Assembly: GCF_004519305.1 (NCBI RefSeq)
Contig: NZ_SOZA01000014.1
Coordinates: 1-64,000 of the forward strand
Length of the DNA stretch: 64,000 nucleotides
Reading direction: 5' to 3'
Origin: Pseudomonas sp. RIT623
GTDB lineage: Bacteria > Pseudomonadota > Gammaproteobacteria > Pseudomonadales > Pseudomonadaceae
Part shown: piece after piece, positions 8,793 through 16,928 of the stretch
Layout of the letters: each line of letters opens with the position of its first letter
Numbering within the stretch: the stretch's first letter is position 1
Notes under the pieces: generated by a model
The model's input: the letters and a program-made list of their open reading frames with translations, nothing else
What the model was told of the DNA's origin: nothing
The model's database searches: none
Position numbers and translations under genes: made by a program

Positions 8793-9157
8793 GGCCGCTC
8801 CAGGAACACAGTGAACTGCCCCAGCGGCAGGCGCTGGTCACGATCGGCATGCAACAGCAGTTCGCCACGGCGCAGGTCGCGCACATTGGTACGGCGCAAC
8901 TGCAACTGCCAATGACAGGCCTGCCCGCCCTGCACCAGCACGCCGTTGTCCTGGTTGCTCGCTGGCCAATACTGCTCGACCACGAAGCGTGCCTGCAGCT
9001 CACGGGCGCACAGCAGGCCCAGGCGATGCTGCTGCACGGTTTCCTGGACCGCCAGGCGCTGGCGCAGGACCTGGCTGGTAATCACCGCCAGGACGGCGGC
9101 GATGCCCAGGGCCACGCTCACCTCCAACAGGGTGAAGCCGCGTTGCCGGCGCTTCAT
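8789..9157 (-). CDS. gspI: Type II secretion minor pseudopilin I
   Basis: 122 residues starting MKRRQRG, with the type IV prepilin cleavage motif G^FTLLEVSVALGIAAVLAV at residues 7-25. Length and position between gspH and gspJ fit GspI, the core minor pseudopilin of the tip complex. The reading frame is open 165 bases further upstream, but that stretch overlaps gspH and is not family-like. The start overlaps the gspH stop (ATGA). Confidence 0.87.
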   Translation of the reverse strand: MKRRQRGFTLLEVSVALGIAAVLAVITSQVLRQRLAVQETVQQHRLGLLCARELQARFVVEQYWPASNQDNGVLVQGGQACHWQLQLRRTNVRDLRRGELLLHADRDQRLPLGQFTVFLERP

Positions 9158-9609
9158 GGCATCGCGCTCACGCGCAACTGCCCGCCGCGGTCCCAGTCCC
9201 AGCGCTGACCGCCCTCGGCCCAGCGCCAGCGCACAGTGCCCGGGCGTGACCAGCCATCGGGGGTGAACAACAGCGCTGGCGCCTGGCTGGCTGCCCAGTC
9301 CGGCCGCAGGCCCTTGGGCCAATCACCCAGTGCCACGCTTTCCACCTGCCAGTGCTCGCCTTGCCGACGGACGAACTCGGGGCGTTGGCCGTTCCAGCGC
9401 AGCCCGCGCAACTGCCCGGCATGGCGCGCCAGGTCAGCCTGGGCCACGGTGGCGGCAGCCAGGCGATCGAGTGCTTGGTCGACACTGCTTCTGCCGCTGT
9501 CGAGCCAGGCCACGGCCAGGCTGGTCATCAAGGCGGCGATGGCCAGCACCACCAGCAGTTCGAGCAGGCTGAAACCGCGCTGGAGGGAGTGGGCCTCATG
9601 CTTGATCAA
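9154..9609 (-). CDS. gspH: Type II secretion minor pseudopilin H
   Basis: The prepilin motif RG^FSLLELLVVLAIAALMTS and the Trp-rich C-terminus fit GspH. There is no close ATG in frame. A TTG at 9609, one base past the gspG stop, gives 151 residues and a 12-residue leader. The nearest ATG, at 9639, would overlap gspG by 29 bp but has AAGGG upstream and gives a 22-residue leader. The start is therefore uncertain, and an unusual initiation codon is likely. Confidence 0.82.
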   Translation of the reverse strand: MIKHEAHSLQRGFSLLELLVVLAIAALMTSLAVAWLDSGRSSVDQALDRLAAATVAQADLARHAGQLRGLRWNGQRPEFVRRQGEHWQVESVALGDWPKGLRPDWAASQAPALLFTPDGWSRPGTVRWRWAEGGQRWDWDRGGQLRVSAMP

Positions 9610-9610
9610 C

Positions 9611-10045
9611 TCAGAGCGCCCAGTTGCCCAGATCGGCATCCAGCCCTTCGCCGCCCGGCACGCCATCGGCGCCCAGCGAATACACATCGACCCGACCATG
9701 CTCGCCGGGCATGCGGTACTGGTACGGGGTGCCCCACGGATCTTCCGGCAGGCGGCGGATATAGCCGTCACTGCGCCAACTGCGTGGCAGCGGTTCCTGG
9801 GTCGGCTTCTTCGCCAGCGCCGCCAGGCCCTGCTCGGTGCTGGGGAAACGCAGGTTGTCCAGGCGGTACATGTCCAGCGCCTGCTCCAGGGTCGCGAGGT
9901 CGGCCATGACTTTCTGCTTCATGGCCTTGTCCTGGTTGCCCAGCACGCTGGGCGCGACCACGGCGATCAGCAGGCCGATGATGAAGATCACCACCATGAT
10001 TTCCATCAGCGTGAAGCCCCGCTGACGGTTAGCTCGTTGCAGCAT
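9611..10045 (-). CDS. gspG: Type II secretion major pseudopilin G
   Basis: 144 residues. MLQRANRQRG^FTLMEIMVVIFIIGLL is a canonical major pseudopilin leader and helix. The C-terminal calcium-binding loop DPWGTPYQYR...YSLGADGVPGGEG is conserved. It forms the shaft of the pseudopilus. It lies 14 bp downstream of gspF, and GAGAAC precedes the ATG. Called xcpT in Pseudomonas nomenclature. Confidence 0.95.
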   Translation of the reverse strand: MLQRANRQRGFTLMEIMVVIFIIGLLIAVVAPSVLGNQDKAMKQKVMADLATLEQALDMYRLDNLRFPSTEQGLAALAKKPTQEPLPRSWRSDGYIRRLPEDPWGTPYQYRMPGEHGRVDVYSLGADGVPGGEGLDADLGNWAL

Positions 10046-10059
10046 CGATGTTCTCCTAG

Positions 10060-11256
10060 TCACAGTTGCAATCCCTGGTTGAGCTGCATGATCGGCAGCA
10101 GCACCGCCAGCACGATGAACAGCACCACGGCGCCCATCACCAGGATCATCAGCGGTTCGAACAGCGCCATGGCGGTGTCCACCTGGCGGGCGAAGCCGCG
10201 TTCCTGGTCGTCGGCCACCCGTTCGAGCATGTCGGCCAAGGTACCGCTGGCCTCGCCGCTGCCGACCATGTTCACCAGCAGCGGCGGAAATTCCCCGGCG
10301 TTGTCCAGCGCCCGCTGCAGGCTGGTGCCACCCTGAACCTGCTGGCGCACCTGCTCCATGGCCGCGCGGATGCGCCGGTTGCCGACCGTCTCGGTAGCCA
10401 CCTGCAAGGCTTCGAGCAGGGCCACGCCGCTGCCGCAGAGGATCGCCAGGCTGCGCGCCAGGCGCGCGCTCTCCAGCACTTGCAGCAGCACGCCGATACG
10501 CGGTAGGCGCAGCAGCAGGTCGTCGCGGCGCAGGCACCAGTGCGGCTTGCGCAGCAGCCAGCCGCCCACCAGCGTGGCCAGGATCGCCAGTGCCAGCAGA
10601 TAGGGGCCGGCCTGCACCAGCCCCTGGCTCAAGCCGATCAGTAGCGACGTGATCAAAGGCAGGCTCTGCCCGGAGTGGGCGAACTGCTCGGTGAGCTTGG
10701 GCACCACGAAGGTCATCAGGCCGACCACCACGGCCAGCGACACGCCCATCAGCACCGCCGGGTAGATCAGCGCGGTGCGTGCCTTGTGGCGCTGGCGCTG
10801 CATTTGTTCGAGATGATCTGCCAGACGGCTCAGTACCTGACCAAGGCGCCCGGACCGCTCGCCGGCCTCGACCAGCGCGCAATACAAACCGGTGAACGGC
10901 GCGCCCTGTCGCGCCAGGCTACGCGCCAGCCCCAGGCCCTCGGCGAGGGAACCGCGCAAGGCCACCAGCACCGCGTGCAAGGCCGGCTGGCGCAGTTGCC
11001 GCTCCAGTGTGGCAAGGGCATCGACCAGGGGGATGCCAGCGCCAACCAAGGTCGCCAATTGGCGGGTCAGCTCGCACAGTTGGCCGCGGGTCGGGCGCTG
11101 ACGACGTGGCTGGGCGCTGTCGTGACGTTGCAAGTGCCGGGTGAACAGCCCCTGCTCGCGCAGCAATTGCCGCGCATGGCGCTCGCTGTCGGCCTGCACG
11201 CTGGCCTTGTGCGTCTTGCCGGCAAGATCCACGGCCTGGTAGCGATAGGTCGGCAT
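10060..11256 (-). CDS. gspF: Type II secretion inner-membrane platform protein F
   Basis: A 398-residue polytopic protein with two GspF domains, each followed by membrane helices (about residues 165-195, 215-240 and 370-392). It begins MPTYRYQAVDLAGK, typical of the family. It forms the membrane platform that couples GspE to the pseudopilus. It is located 2 bp downstream of gspE. Confidence 0.95.
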   Translation of the reverse strand: MPTYRYQAVDLAGKTHKASVQADSERHARQLLREQGLFTRHLQRHDSAQPRRQRPTRGQLCELTRQLATLVGAGIPLVDALATLERQLRQPALHAVLVALRGSLAEGLGLARSLARQGAPFTGLYCALVEAGERSGRLGQVLSRLADHLEQMQRQRHKARTALIYPAVLMGVSLAVVVGLMTFVVPKLTEQFAHSGQSLPLITSLLIGLSQGLVQAGPYLLALAILATLVGGWLLRKPHWCLRRDDLLLRLPRIGVLLQVLESARLARSLAILCGSGVALLEALQVATETVGNRRIRAAMEQVRQQVQGGTSLQRALDNAGEFPPLLVNMVGSGEASGTLADMLERVADDQERGFARQVDTAMALFEPLMILVMGAVVLFIVLAVLLPIMQLNQGLQL

Positions 11257-11258
11257 GG

Positions 11259-12710
11259 CTAGCCCTGCACCACGCGCAGCACTTCGGCCAGGCTGGTCTC
11301 GCCACGGGCCAGGCAGTCGCGGGCCTCAGCCACCAGGCTCTGCCGGCGGCCATCCAGGTAGGCCTGCATGGCCAGTTCGCTCTCGCCGTCGTAGAGCAAG
11401 GCAACCAAGCCAGCATCCAGCTCGATGAACTCGTACAGCCCCAGCCGGCCGACATAGCCGCTGCCCTGGCAGTGCTCGCAGCCAACCGGGTGAAAGCTTT
11501 CGCGCAGGCTGCCCAACTCCGGCCACAGTTCACGCTCGGCGCTTTGCAGCGGCTGCGCCACCGCGCAGGTGCACAGGCGCCGCACCAGGCGCTGGGCCAG
11601 CACCCCACGCAGGCACGAGGCAATCAGGAACGGCTCGATGCCCATGTCGCGCAGGCGGGTCACCGCGCCGACGGCACTGTTGGTATGCAGGGTCGACAGC
11701 ACCAGATGCCCGGTGAGGCTGGCCTGCACGGCGATCTGCGCGGTCTCCTGGTCGCGGATCTCGCCGAGCATGATCACGTCCGGGTCCTGGCGCAGGATGG
11801 CGCGCAAGCCACTGGCAAAGGTCAGCCCGGCACGCGGGTTGATGGCGGTCTGACCGATGCCGGCGATGGCGTACTCCACCGGGTCCTCGACGGTGAGGAT
11901 ATTGCGGCTGCCGTCATTCAGGCTGTTGAGGCTGGCGTACAGCGTGGTGGTCTTGCCCGAACCGGTGGGGCCGGTGGACAGCACGATGCCGTTGAGCCGT
12001 GCCAGGCATGAACGCACGCCACGCAGCACCGCGGCGGGCATGCCCAGGTTGTCCAGCGCCAGCAGGCTGGCCTGCTTGTCGAGCACGCGCATCACCACCC
12101 GCTCGCCATGGATGCCGGGCAAGGTCGAGACCCGCACATCCACCTCGCGCCCGGCGGCGCGCAGGGTGATACGGCCATCCTGGGGCTGGCGCTTCTCGGC
12201 GATATCCAGCCGCGCCATGACCTTGATCCGCGACACCAGCATCGCCGACAACGCCCGTGGCGGGCGCAGCACCTCGCGCAGATGACCGTCGATGCGCAGG
12301 CGCACCACCAGGCTCTGCTCGAAGGTTTCGATATGGATGTCTGAGGCGCGCAAACGCAGGGCCTGGCCGAACAGGCCATTGATCAGGCGGATCACCGGCG
12401 CTTCGTCATCGCTTTCCAGCAGGTCCTCGATGCGCGGCATCTCGCTCATCAGGCTGTCCAGGTCGACCTGCTCGCCGATGCCTTCGATCAAGGCCTGGTT
12501 CGCCGCCTCGCCGGCCTGGTAAAGCTGGCCGAGGCGCTCGTCGAAGCGCGCGCTGTCGAGCTGCTCGATGCCTACCGGCTGGCCATGCACGCGCAGCAGT
12601 TCCTGCAATTGGTCACTGTCGGCGTCGCCGCGCAGCCACAGCTGCCAGCCGTTTTCAGCCGGTGCCATGGCCACCCCGCTCTGCCGTGCCAGGCGATATG
12701 GCAGCATCAC
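11259..12710 (-). CDS. gspE: Type II secretion ATPase E
   Basis: A 483-residue hexameric secretion ATPase. Walker A is GPTGSGKTTTLYASL (about 243-257), the Asp box is near EDPVEYAI, and Walker B is VIMLGEIRDQETA. A tetracysteine zinc motif is present, with CTC and CEHCQGSGYVGR. The N-terminal domain that binds GspL is short. It powers pseudopilus assembly at the cytoplasmic face. The ATG overlaps the end of gspD by 4 bp. Confidence 0.96.
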   Translation of the reverse strand: MMLPYRLARQSGVAMAPAENGWQLWLRGDADSDQLQELLRVHGQPVGIEQLDSARFDERLGQLYQAGEAANQALIEGIGEQVDLDSLMSEMPRIEDLLESDDEAPVIRLINGLFGQALRLRASDIHIETFEQSLVVRLRIDGHLREVLRPPRALSAMLVSRIKVMARLDIAEKRQPQDGRITLRAAGREVDVRVSTLPGIHGERVVMRVLDKQASLLALDNLGMPAAVLRGVRSCLARLNGIVLSTGPTGSGKTTTLYASLNSLNDGSRNILTVEDPVEYAIAGIGQTAINPRAGLTFASGLRAILRQDPDVIMLGEIRDQETAQIAVQASLTGHLVLSTLHTNSAVGAVTRLRDMGIEPFLIASCLRGVLAQRLVRRLCTCAVAQPLQSAERELWPELGSLRESFHPVGCEHCQGSGYVGRLGLYEFIELDAGLVALLYDGESELAMQAYLDGRRQSLVAEARDCLARGETSLAEVLRVVQG

Positions 12711-14659
12711 CAGTCACCGCCTTCAAGGCGTGCCCGACTGGCGGGAAACACCTGCAGAAGCGGCAGGCCTTCAGCCAAGGCAGGCAGCTTGAGCGGACTG
12801 TTCTGCTGCAGGCTCTGGTACTTCTGCTGGCTGATCCCGGCCAGGCTCTCGCCGTCACGCAGGATACGCGGGCGGATGAACACCATCAGGTTCTGCTTCG
12901 TGTTCTTGCTGGCGTCGGAGCGGAACAGCCGGCCCAGGTAGGGAATATCGCCCAGCAGCGGCACGCGCTGATTACTGGTGGCCAGCTCGTCGCTGATCAG
13001 CCCGCCAAGGATCACCAGGCCGTTGTCCTCGACCATGACCTTGGTCTTGATCTCGCGCTTGTTGGTAATCACGTCGCTGGCGGCGCTGGAGTCGGCGATC
13101 GACGACACCTCCTGGACGATGTCCAGGCGCACGCTGTCGTCGATGCTGATCTGCGGCTTGATGCGCAGCTTCACCCCGACTTCCTTGCGCTCGATGGTCT
13201 GGTAGGGATTGGCGTTGTTCTGGGTGACCGAGCCGGTGACGAACGGCACCTCCTGCCCGACCAGTATCGATGCCTCGGCGTTGTCCAGGGTCAACAGGGT
13301 CGGCGTGGACAGCAGGTTGAAGCCGCTCTTGCCCTTGAGTGCGTTGACCAGCATGGCAAAGTTGAAACCGCCGCCGAAGTGGCCGATACCGGCGGTGGCG
13401 CCAGTGGTGGCCGACAGCAGCTTGCCGAGTTTCTCGTTGTCGCCGCTGCTGGCGGCCCCGGCGATGCTGGCGATGTTCACCCCGTTGCCGCCGAAGTTGA
13501 CGATGCCAGCGCCGAATTTCTCGTCGGCGAACAGCCACTGCACGCCCAGTTCCTGGGCGCTGCTGTCGGAGACCTCGGCGATGATCGCCTCGACCACCAC
13601 CTGCGCCCGGCGAATGTCCAGCTGCTCGACGATGCTGCGGTAGGCGGCCAGCTCGCTGTCGGGGCCAACCATCACCACGGCGTTGGTGCCTTCCTCGTAC
13701 TCCAGGCGGATACCCGAGTCGCTGGCCGCCGGCACCGGCGCATCCTTGCCCTCGCCTTCCGCCGCCGGCACCGTGCCAGCCTGGCTCAGGCCGCGCAACA
13801 CCTTGACCACCTCGGCGGCATTGGCGTGGCGCAGATAGATGACCTGGGTGTTGCTGCTGCGCAGACTGTCGCTGGGCCGGTCGAGCTGCACCAGCAGCGC
13901 CCGCACCCGCTCCCGGCTGTCGGCGCTACCGCGTACCAGCAGGGCATTGCTGCGCGGATCGGCGACCACCTGGGCGGCATCGCTGCCCTGCTCGCGGGCC
14001 AGCAGGCGGGTCACCAGGCCAGCGGTGTCGGCAGCGCTGGCGTGCTTGAGCGGCATCACCTGCAACGGCTCGTCGCTGACCTGGTCGAGCTGGCGCAGCA
14101 GGCTGTCGATGCGCTCCAGGTTACTGCGCCAGTCAGTGACCACCAGCAGGTTGGCCGCCGGATACGGGGTGATCACCCCGACCCGTGGGTCGATCAGCGG
14201 CTTGAGGATACCGAGCATCTGTTCGCTGGCGGCGTTGCGCACATTGAACACACGGGTGGCCACGCCGTCGCTGCCTTCGGCCTTCTTGCCGGCGGTTTCC
14301 ACCGGCACCGGCTCCAGGCGCGCGGCTTGGTCGGGGACGATCTTCACGCTACCGTTGGGCAGGTCCACCGCGGCAAAACCCTGGGCTCGCAACTGTGCAA
14401 GGAAGATGTCGTAAATAGCGTCGGCGTCATGCCGATCCACCGTGCGCACGGTGACCTTGCCCTGTACCCGGGGGTCGACGATGAAGGTGGTGCCGGTGAT
14501 GCGCGACACGCTGTCGATGAACTCACCGAGCTCGGTGTCGACGAAGTTCACCTCGTACAACGGCGTGCCGTCGTCGGCGAACACCTCCGGCTCTTCGGCC
14601 CGGGCCAGGGACATGCCGAGCATCAGCAGCCCGACCAGACAGTACCTTGCGATCATCAT
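12707..14659 (-). CDS. gspD: Type II secretion outer-membrane secretin D
   Basis: 650 residues with a signal peptide (MMIARYCLVGLLMLGMSLARA). N0 to N3 domains follow (repeats with VYLRHANAAEVVKVL and similar), then a C-terminal secretin domain with VPFVTGSVTQNN and VMVEDNGLVILGGLIS. It forms the outer-membrane channel for folded exoproteins. It lies immediately after gspC with no gap. A long antisense open frame over this gene is a GC-rich shadow. Confidence 0.96.
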   Translation of the reverse strand: MMIARYCLVGLLMLGMSLARAEEPEVFADDGTPLYEVNFVDTELGEFIDSVSRITGTTFIVDPRVQGKVTVRTVDRHDADAIYDIFLAQLRAQGFAAVDLPNGSVKIVPDQAARLEPVPVETAGKKAEGSDGVATRVFNVRNAASEQMLGILKPLIDPRVGVITPYPAANLLVVTDWRSNLERIDSLLRQLDQVSDEPLQVMPLKHASAADTAGLVTRLLAREQGSDAAQVVADPRSNALLVRGSADSRERVRALLVQLDRPSDSLRSSNTQVIYLRHANAAEVVKVLRGLSQAGTVPAAEGEGKDAPVPAASDSGIRLEYEEGTNAVVMVGPDSELAAYRSIVEQLDIRRAQVVVEAIIAEVSDSSAQELGVQWLFADEKFGAGIVNFGGNGVNIASIAGAASSGDNEKLGKLLSATTGATAGIGHFGGGFNFAMLVNALKGKSGFNLLSTPTLLTLDNAEASILVGQEVPFVTGSVTQNNANPYQTIERKEVGVKLRIKPQISIDDSVRLDIVQEVSSIADSSAASDVITNKREIKTKVMVEDNGLVILGGLISDELATSNQRVPLLGDIPYLGRLFRSDASKNTKQNLMVFIRPRILRDGESLAGISQQKYQSLQQNSPLKLPALAEGLPLLQVFPASRARLEGGDW

Positions 14660-15079
14660 TCATCCTTGGCGCTTTAAGCCGGTCACGGCGGGGCGTGGTG
14701 GCCAGGGCAGGCGCTCGCGCCGGCCGTTGTTGTCGAAAATCAAGCCATCGGCGTCGATGTCCTGCAGCACGATGCCCGGCGCCAGGCGCTGGCCACGGCC
14801 GAGGGTGCGCACCTGTTGGCCGTGGCGCAGTACCACCACGCTGGCCGACAGCGGCTGGGCCTTGAGCCCGCCCAGGTAGGCCAGGGGCAGGCGGGTGAGC
14901 GGGATGCGGCCGTCGTCCAGCGGCGCCTGCCAATGCTCGACCAGCAAGCCGGGCAACGGCGCCAGTACCTGCTGGGGCGCGCTGGCCGGCTGCGGCTGGC
15001 GGCTCAGCAACAGCACGCACTGCGCCGCCAGCCAGCCGGCCAGGGTCAGCAGACCGAAGCTGAACAGCCGCGAGGTCAC
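14660..15079 (-). CDS. gspC: Type II secretion protein C
   Basis: 139 residues from a GTG start (VTSRLFSFGLLTL), with one membrane anchor at about 5-25 and a homology-region domain, but no PDZ domain. It is therefore a short GspC. GspC links the inner-membrane platform with the secretin and contributes to substrate choice. The GTG overlaps the stop of the SoxB-like gene (GTGA), so translation is coupled to that gene. Confidence 0.82.
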   Translation of the reverse strand: MTSRLFSFGLLTLAGWLAAQCVLLLSRQPQPASAPQQVLAPLPGLLVEHWQAPLDDGRIPLTRLPLAYLGGLKAQPLSASVVVLRHGQQVRTLGRGQRLAPGIVLQDIDADGLIFDNNGRRERLPWPPRPAVTGLKRQG

Positions 15080-16722
15080 GCGGCCACCTGGTGCGGATGC
15101 CAACCGGGGTGGCCCTGCACGTAGCGCACGGCTGGCAGTTGCAAAGGCGCCAAGGCCCAGCCCGGAGTCTGTCGGCTCAGCCAGGCTTCCAACGTCTGCC
15201 ACAGCGGCGCGCCGGCCTGGGCATCGAAATGCAGGCCGAAGGTACGGCACAGCCCTTCGACCGGTTGCAGGCCGATGATGCGCTTGCCGTTGGGGCTGTA
15301 GCTCACCTGCCAGTCCTGGCTTTGCCAGCGCGGCAGGTCCTGGCTGTTGTCCAGCAGCAACGGATCGCCGAACAGCTGCTCGGCGGCGTTTTCCAGCACC
15401 TGCTCGACCTGGCGCGCCGGGGCCTCGACCACCGGGGCGGGATAGCCGCCAGTCAGGCTGATCAGATGCTCGCGGGTGATCGCTTCACCGGCTTGCAGAG
15501 GGTAGTCGTAACGCAGACCGGGCAGCAGCACCGGCATGCTCGAGTCGTCGGCCAGGGCCTGGTGCAGCAGGCGGTCCCAGCTGCCGCCACGGGTATCGCG
15601 GCGCCACAGCGCCTCGGGGGCACGGGCCAGCGGCTGGTCGAGCCAGGCGGCATGGCCGCTGCGCTGGCGTTGCAACTCGCCGCGCACCTGGTTGGCGCGG
15701 GCCTGGGCTTGGGGGGCGAGGCTGTGCTCGAAGGCCGGGAAGAACCGCGCCTCGAACTGCCATTGGCCGCCTGCCTGGCGGCAGCGCAGGCGAAACGCGC
15801 CGCTGGCCCGGCAGCCAGCGAACAGTACCGGCACTCGGCAACCGCTGGCCTGAGTGGCCTGCACGGGCGCCGGCCACAGGTCCTGGCCACGGGCACACAG
15901 CAGCACATCCACCTCCGGCACGCGCTCGGCCAGCCACAGCCCAGGGCCGGTGCCGACATCCGCCAGCGCCACCACCAGGTCGGCCTCGCGCCGGGCTTGC
16001 TGGAAGCTCGGTTGCAAGGATTGGTACCACTGTTTGAGGGAGGCTTTCTGATCCTGCGCATAAGGGTCGGTGACGCCGACCACGGCAATGCGCACACCAC
16101 CACGCTGGAACACCTGCAGCCCCTTGACGCCCAGGGCCTTGGCCTGGGCATCGGCCAGGCCGGCACCGAGGGTAATAGAGGAAGACTGGCGATAGAGCCC
16201 GGCACTGCGCTGCGGCCACAGCACACGCTCATCGCTGCTGACCCGCACCTCGCTGCCCAGCAACTGGCTGCCCTGCACACCGCTTTCACCTTGGGTGAGG
16301 TAGGCCAGGCCGCTGCCGTTCCAGCATTGGCCGTTCTCCAGGGTCAGGCACTGCTCGCGACCCGCCTCGAGCCGCAGTTGCTCGAGCAGCGCCGCCAACA
16401 CCGCGTAGCCGCCGGTGCGGGCCTGCCCGGCCAGATTGGCATCGAGCAGTGGCGCCAGCGCCGGCTGTCCGGCGCTGGCGTTCGGACCACTCATCCAGGG
16501 CGCCCGGCCCAGGTGGCTGACCGGCCCCAGCCGTGTAGCCGGCACCACGGCCTGGCCGGGTTGGCGGGCGTCGAGGGTATCGGCGACATACAGCAAGTCC
16601 AGCGCCCGGTCAGCCGCGCCACGGGGCATGGGCAAGGCCGAGCAGGCACCGAGCAACGGTGCCAGGGCACCGACACCCATCCAGCTGATCACTTCGCGCC
16701 TGCTTGCCATCGACTCCGCCAT
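15076..16722 (-). CDS. Degenerate SoxB/5'-nucleotidase-like Tat lipoprotein, first gene of the gsp operon
   Basis: 548 residues with a Tat motif SRREVI (residues 7-12), a hydrophobic stretch and a lipobox LLGAC (Cys27). The body follows the SoxB/5'-nucleotidase layout: ADTLDARQP, LENGQCWNGSG (128-138), ADLVVALADVG and a C-terminal domain with AGEAITREHLISLTGGYP. Metal ligands known in the family appear replaced: DTH by DTL, GGD by NGQ, GHWE by SSDE, SHNG by ADVG, and GHTHD by ARGQD. It is probably not a metallophosphoesterase. Position suggests an accessory lipoprotein or substrate of this T2SS. An alternative ATG at 16710 has GGCGGAG upstream. Confidence 0.75.
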   Translation of the reverse strand: MAESMASRREVISWMGVGALAPLLGACSALPMPRGAADRALDLLYVADTLDARQPGQAVVPATRLGPVSHLGRAPWMSGPNASAGQPALAPLLDANLAGQARTGGYAVLAALLEQLRLEAGREQCLTLENGQCWNGSGLAYLTQGESGVQGSQLLGSEVRVSSDERVLWPQRSAGLYRQSSSITLGAGLADAQAKALGVKGLQVFQRGGVRIAVVGVTDPYAQDQKASLKQWYQSLQPSFQQARREADLVVALADVGTGPGLWLAERVPEVDVLLCARGQDLWPAPVQATQASGCRVPVLFAGCRASGAFRLRCRQAGGQWQFEARFFPAFEHSLAPQAQARANQVRGELQRQRSGHAAWLDQPLARAPEALWRRDTRGGSWDRLLHQALADDSSMPVLLPGLRYDYPLQAGEAITREHLISLTGGYPAPVVEAPARQVEQVLENAAEQLFGDPLLLDNSQDLPRWQSQDWQVSYSPNGKRIIGLQPVEGLCRTFGLHFDAQAGAPLWQTLEAWLSRQTPGWALAPLQLPAVRYVQGHPGWHPHQVAA

Positions 16723-16744
16723 CCCTGTTCTCGTTGGGCCCCGG

Positions 16745-16778
16745 ATATTGCGGCGCTTGCGTGACAGTTTGATGGCAG
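16745..16778 (-). promoter_or_regulatory. Pho box and -10 for the SoxB-like/gsp operon
   Basis: On the minus strand, CTGCCAT-CAAA-CTGTCAC occupies 16778-16761 and matches the PhoB consensus (CTGTCAT-N4-CTGTCAT) at 12 of 14 positions. Exactly 10 bp later comes CAATAT (16750-16745) as a -10, the arrangement of PhoB-activated promoters that lack a -35. The predicted start near 16738 leaves a 15-28 base leader. Confidence 0.75.
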
Positions 16779-16856
16779 AAAACCGACGGTAATTCCAAAA
16801 GGTACTTGATTAAACCTTTAGTAATAGCCGCAAGTTTTAAACGCGCGTTAACAAAT

Positions 16857-16890
16857 CTGACAATCAATCATCATACTTGCCGTCTACAGT
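16857..16890 (+). promoter_or_regulatory. Pho box and -10 for uxpB
   Basis: CTGACAA-TCAA-TCATCAT (16857-16874) resembles a PhoB direct repeat (first half 5 of 7; second half weaker). It is followed after exactly 10 bp by TACAGT (16885-16890) as a -10. Transcription would start near 16897, 32 bases before the uxpB ATG. It is back-to-back with the Pho box of the gsp operon. Confidence 0.6.
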
Positions 16891-16928
16891 CGCGGTTTCC
16901 TTCAACTCAGCCAAAAAAGGACACCCTG

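Noticed and set aside
12662..14677. A 671-codon plus-strand frame opposite gspD
   Set aside because: It mirrors the secretin gene, has shadow-type composition and no ribosome-binding site.
16806..16928. An earlier start for uxpB that would lengthen the N-terminus by 41 residues
   Set aside because: That stretch contains the Pho box and -10 and would place the Tat signal far from the N-terminus. The ATG at 16929 has a good Shine-Dalgarno.
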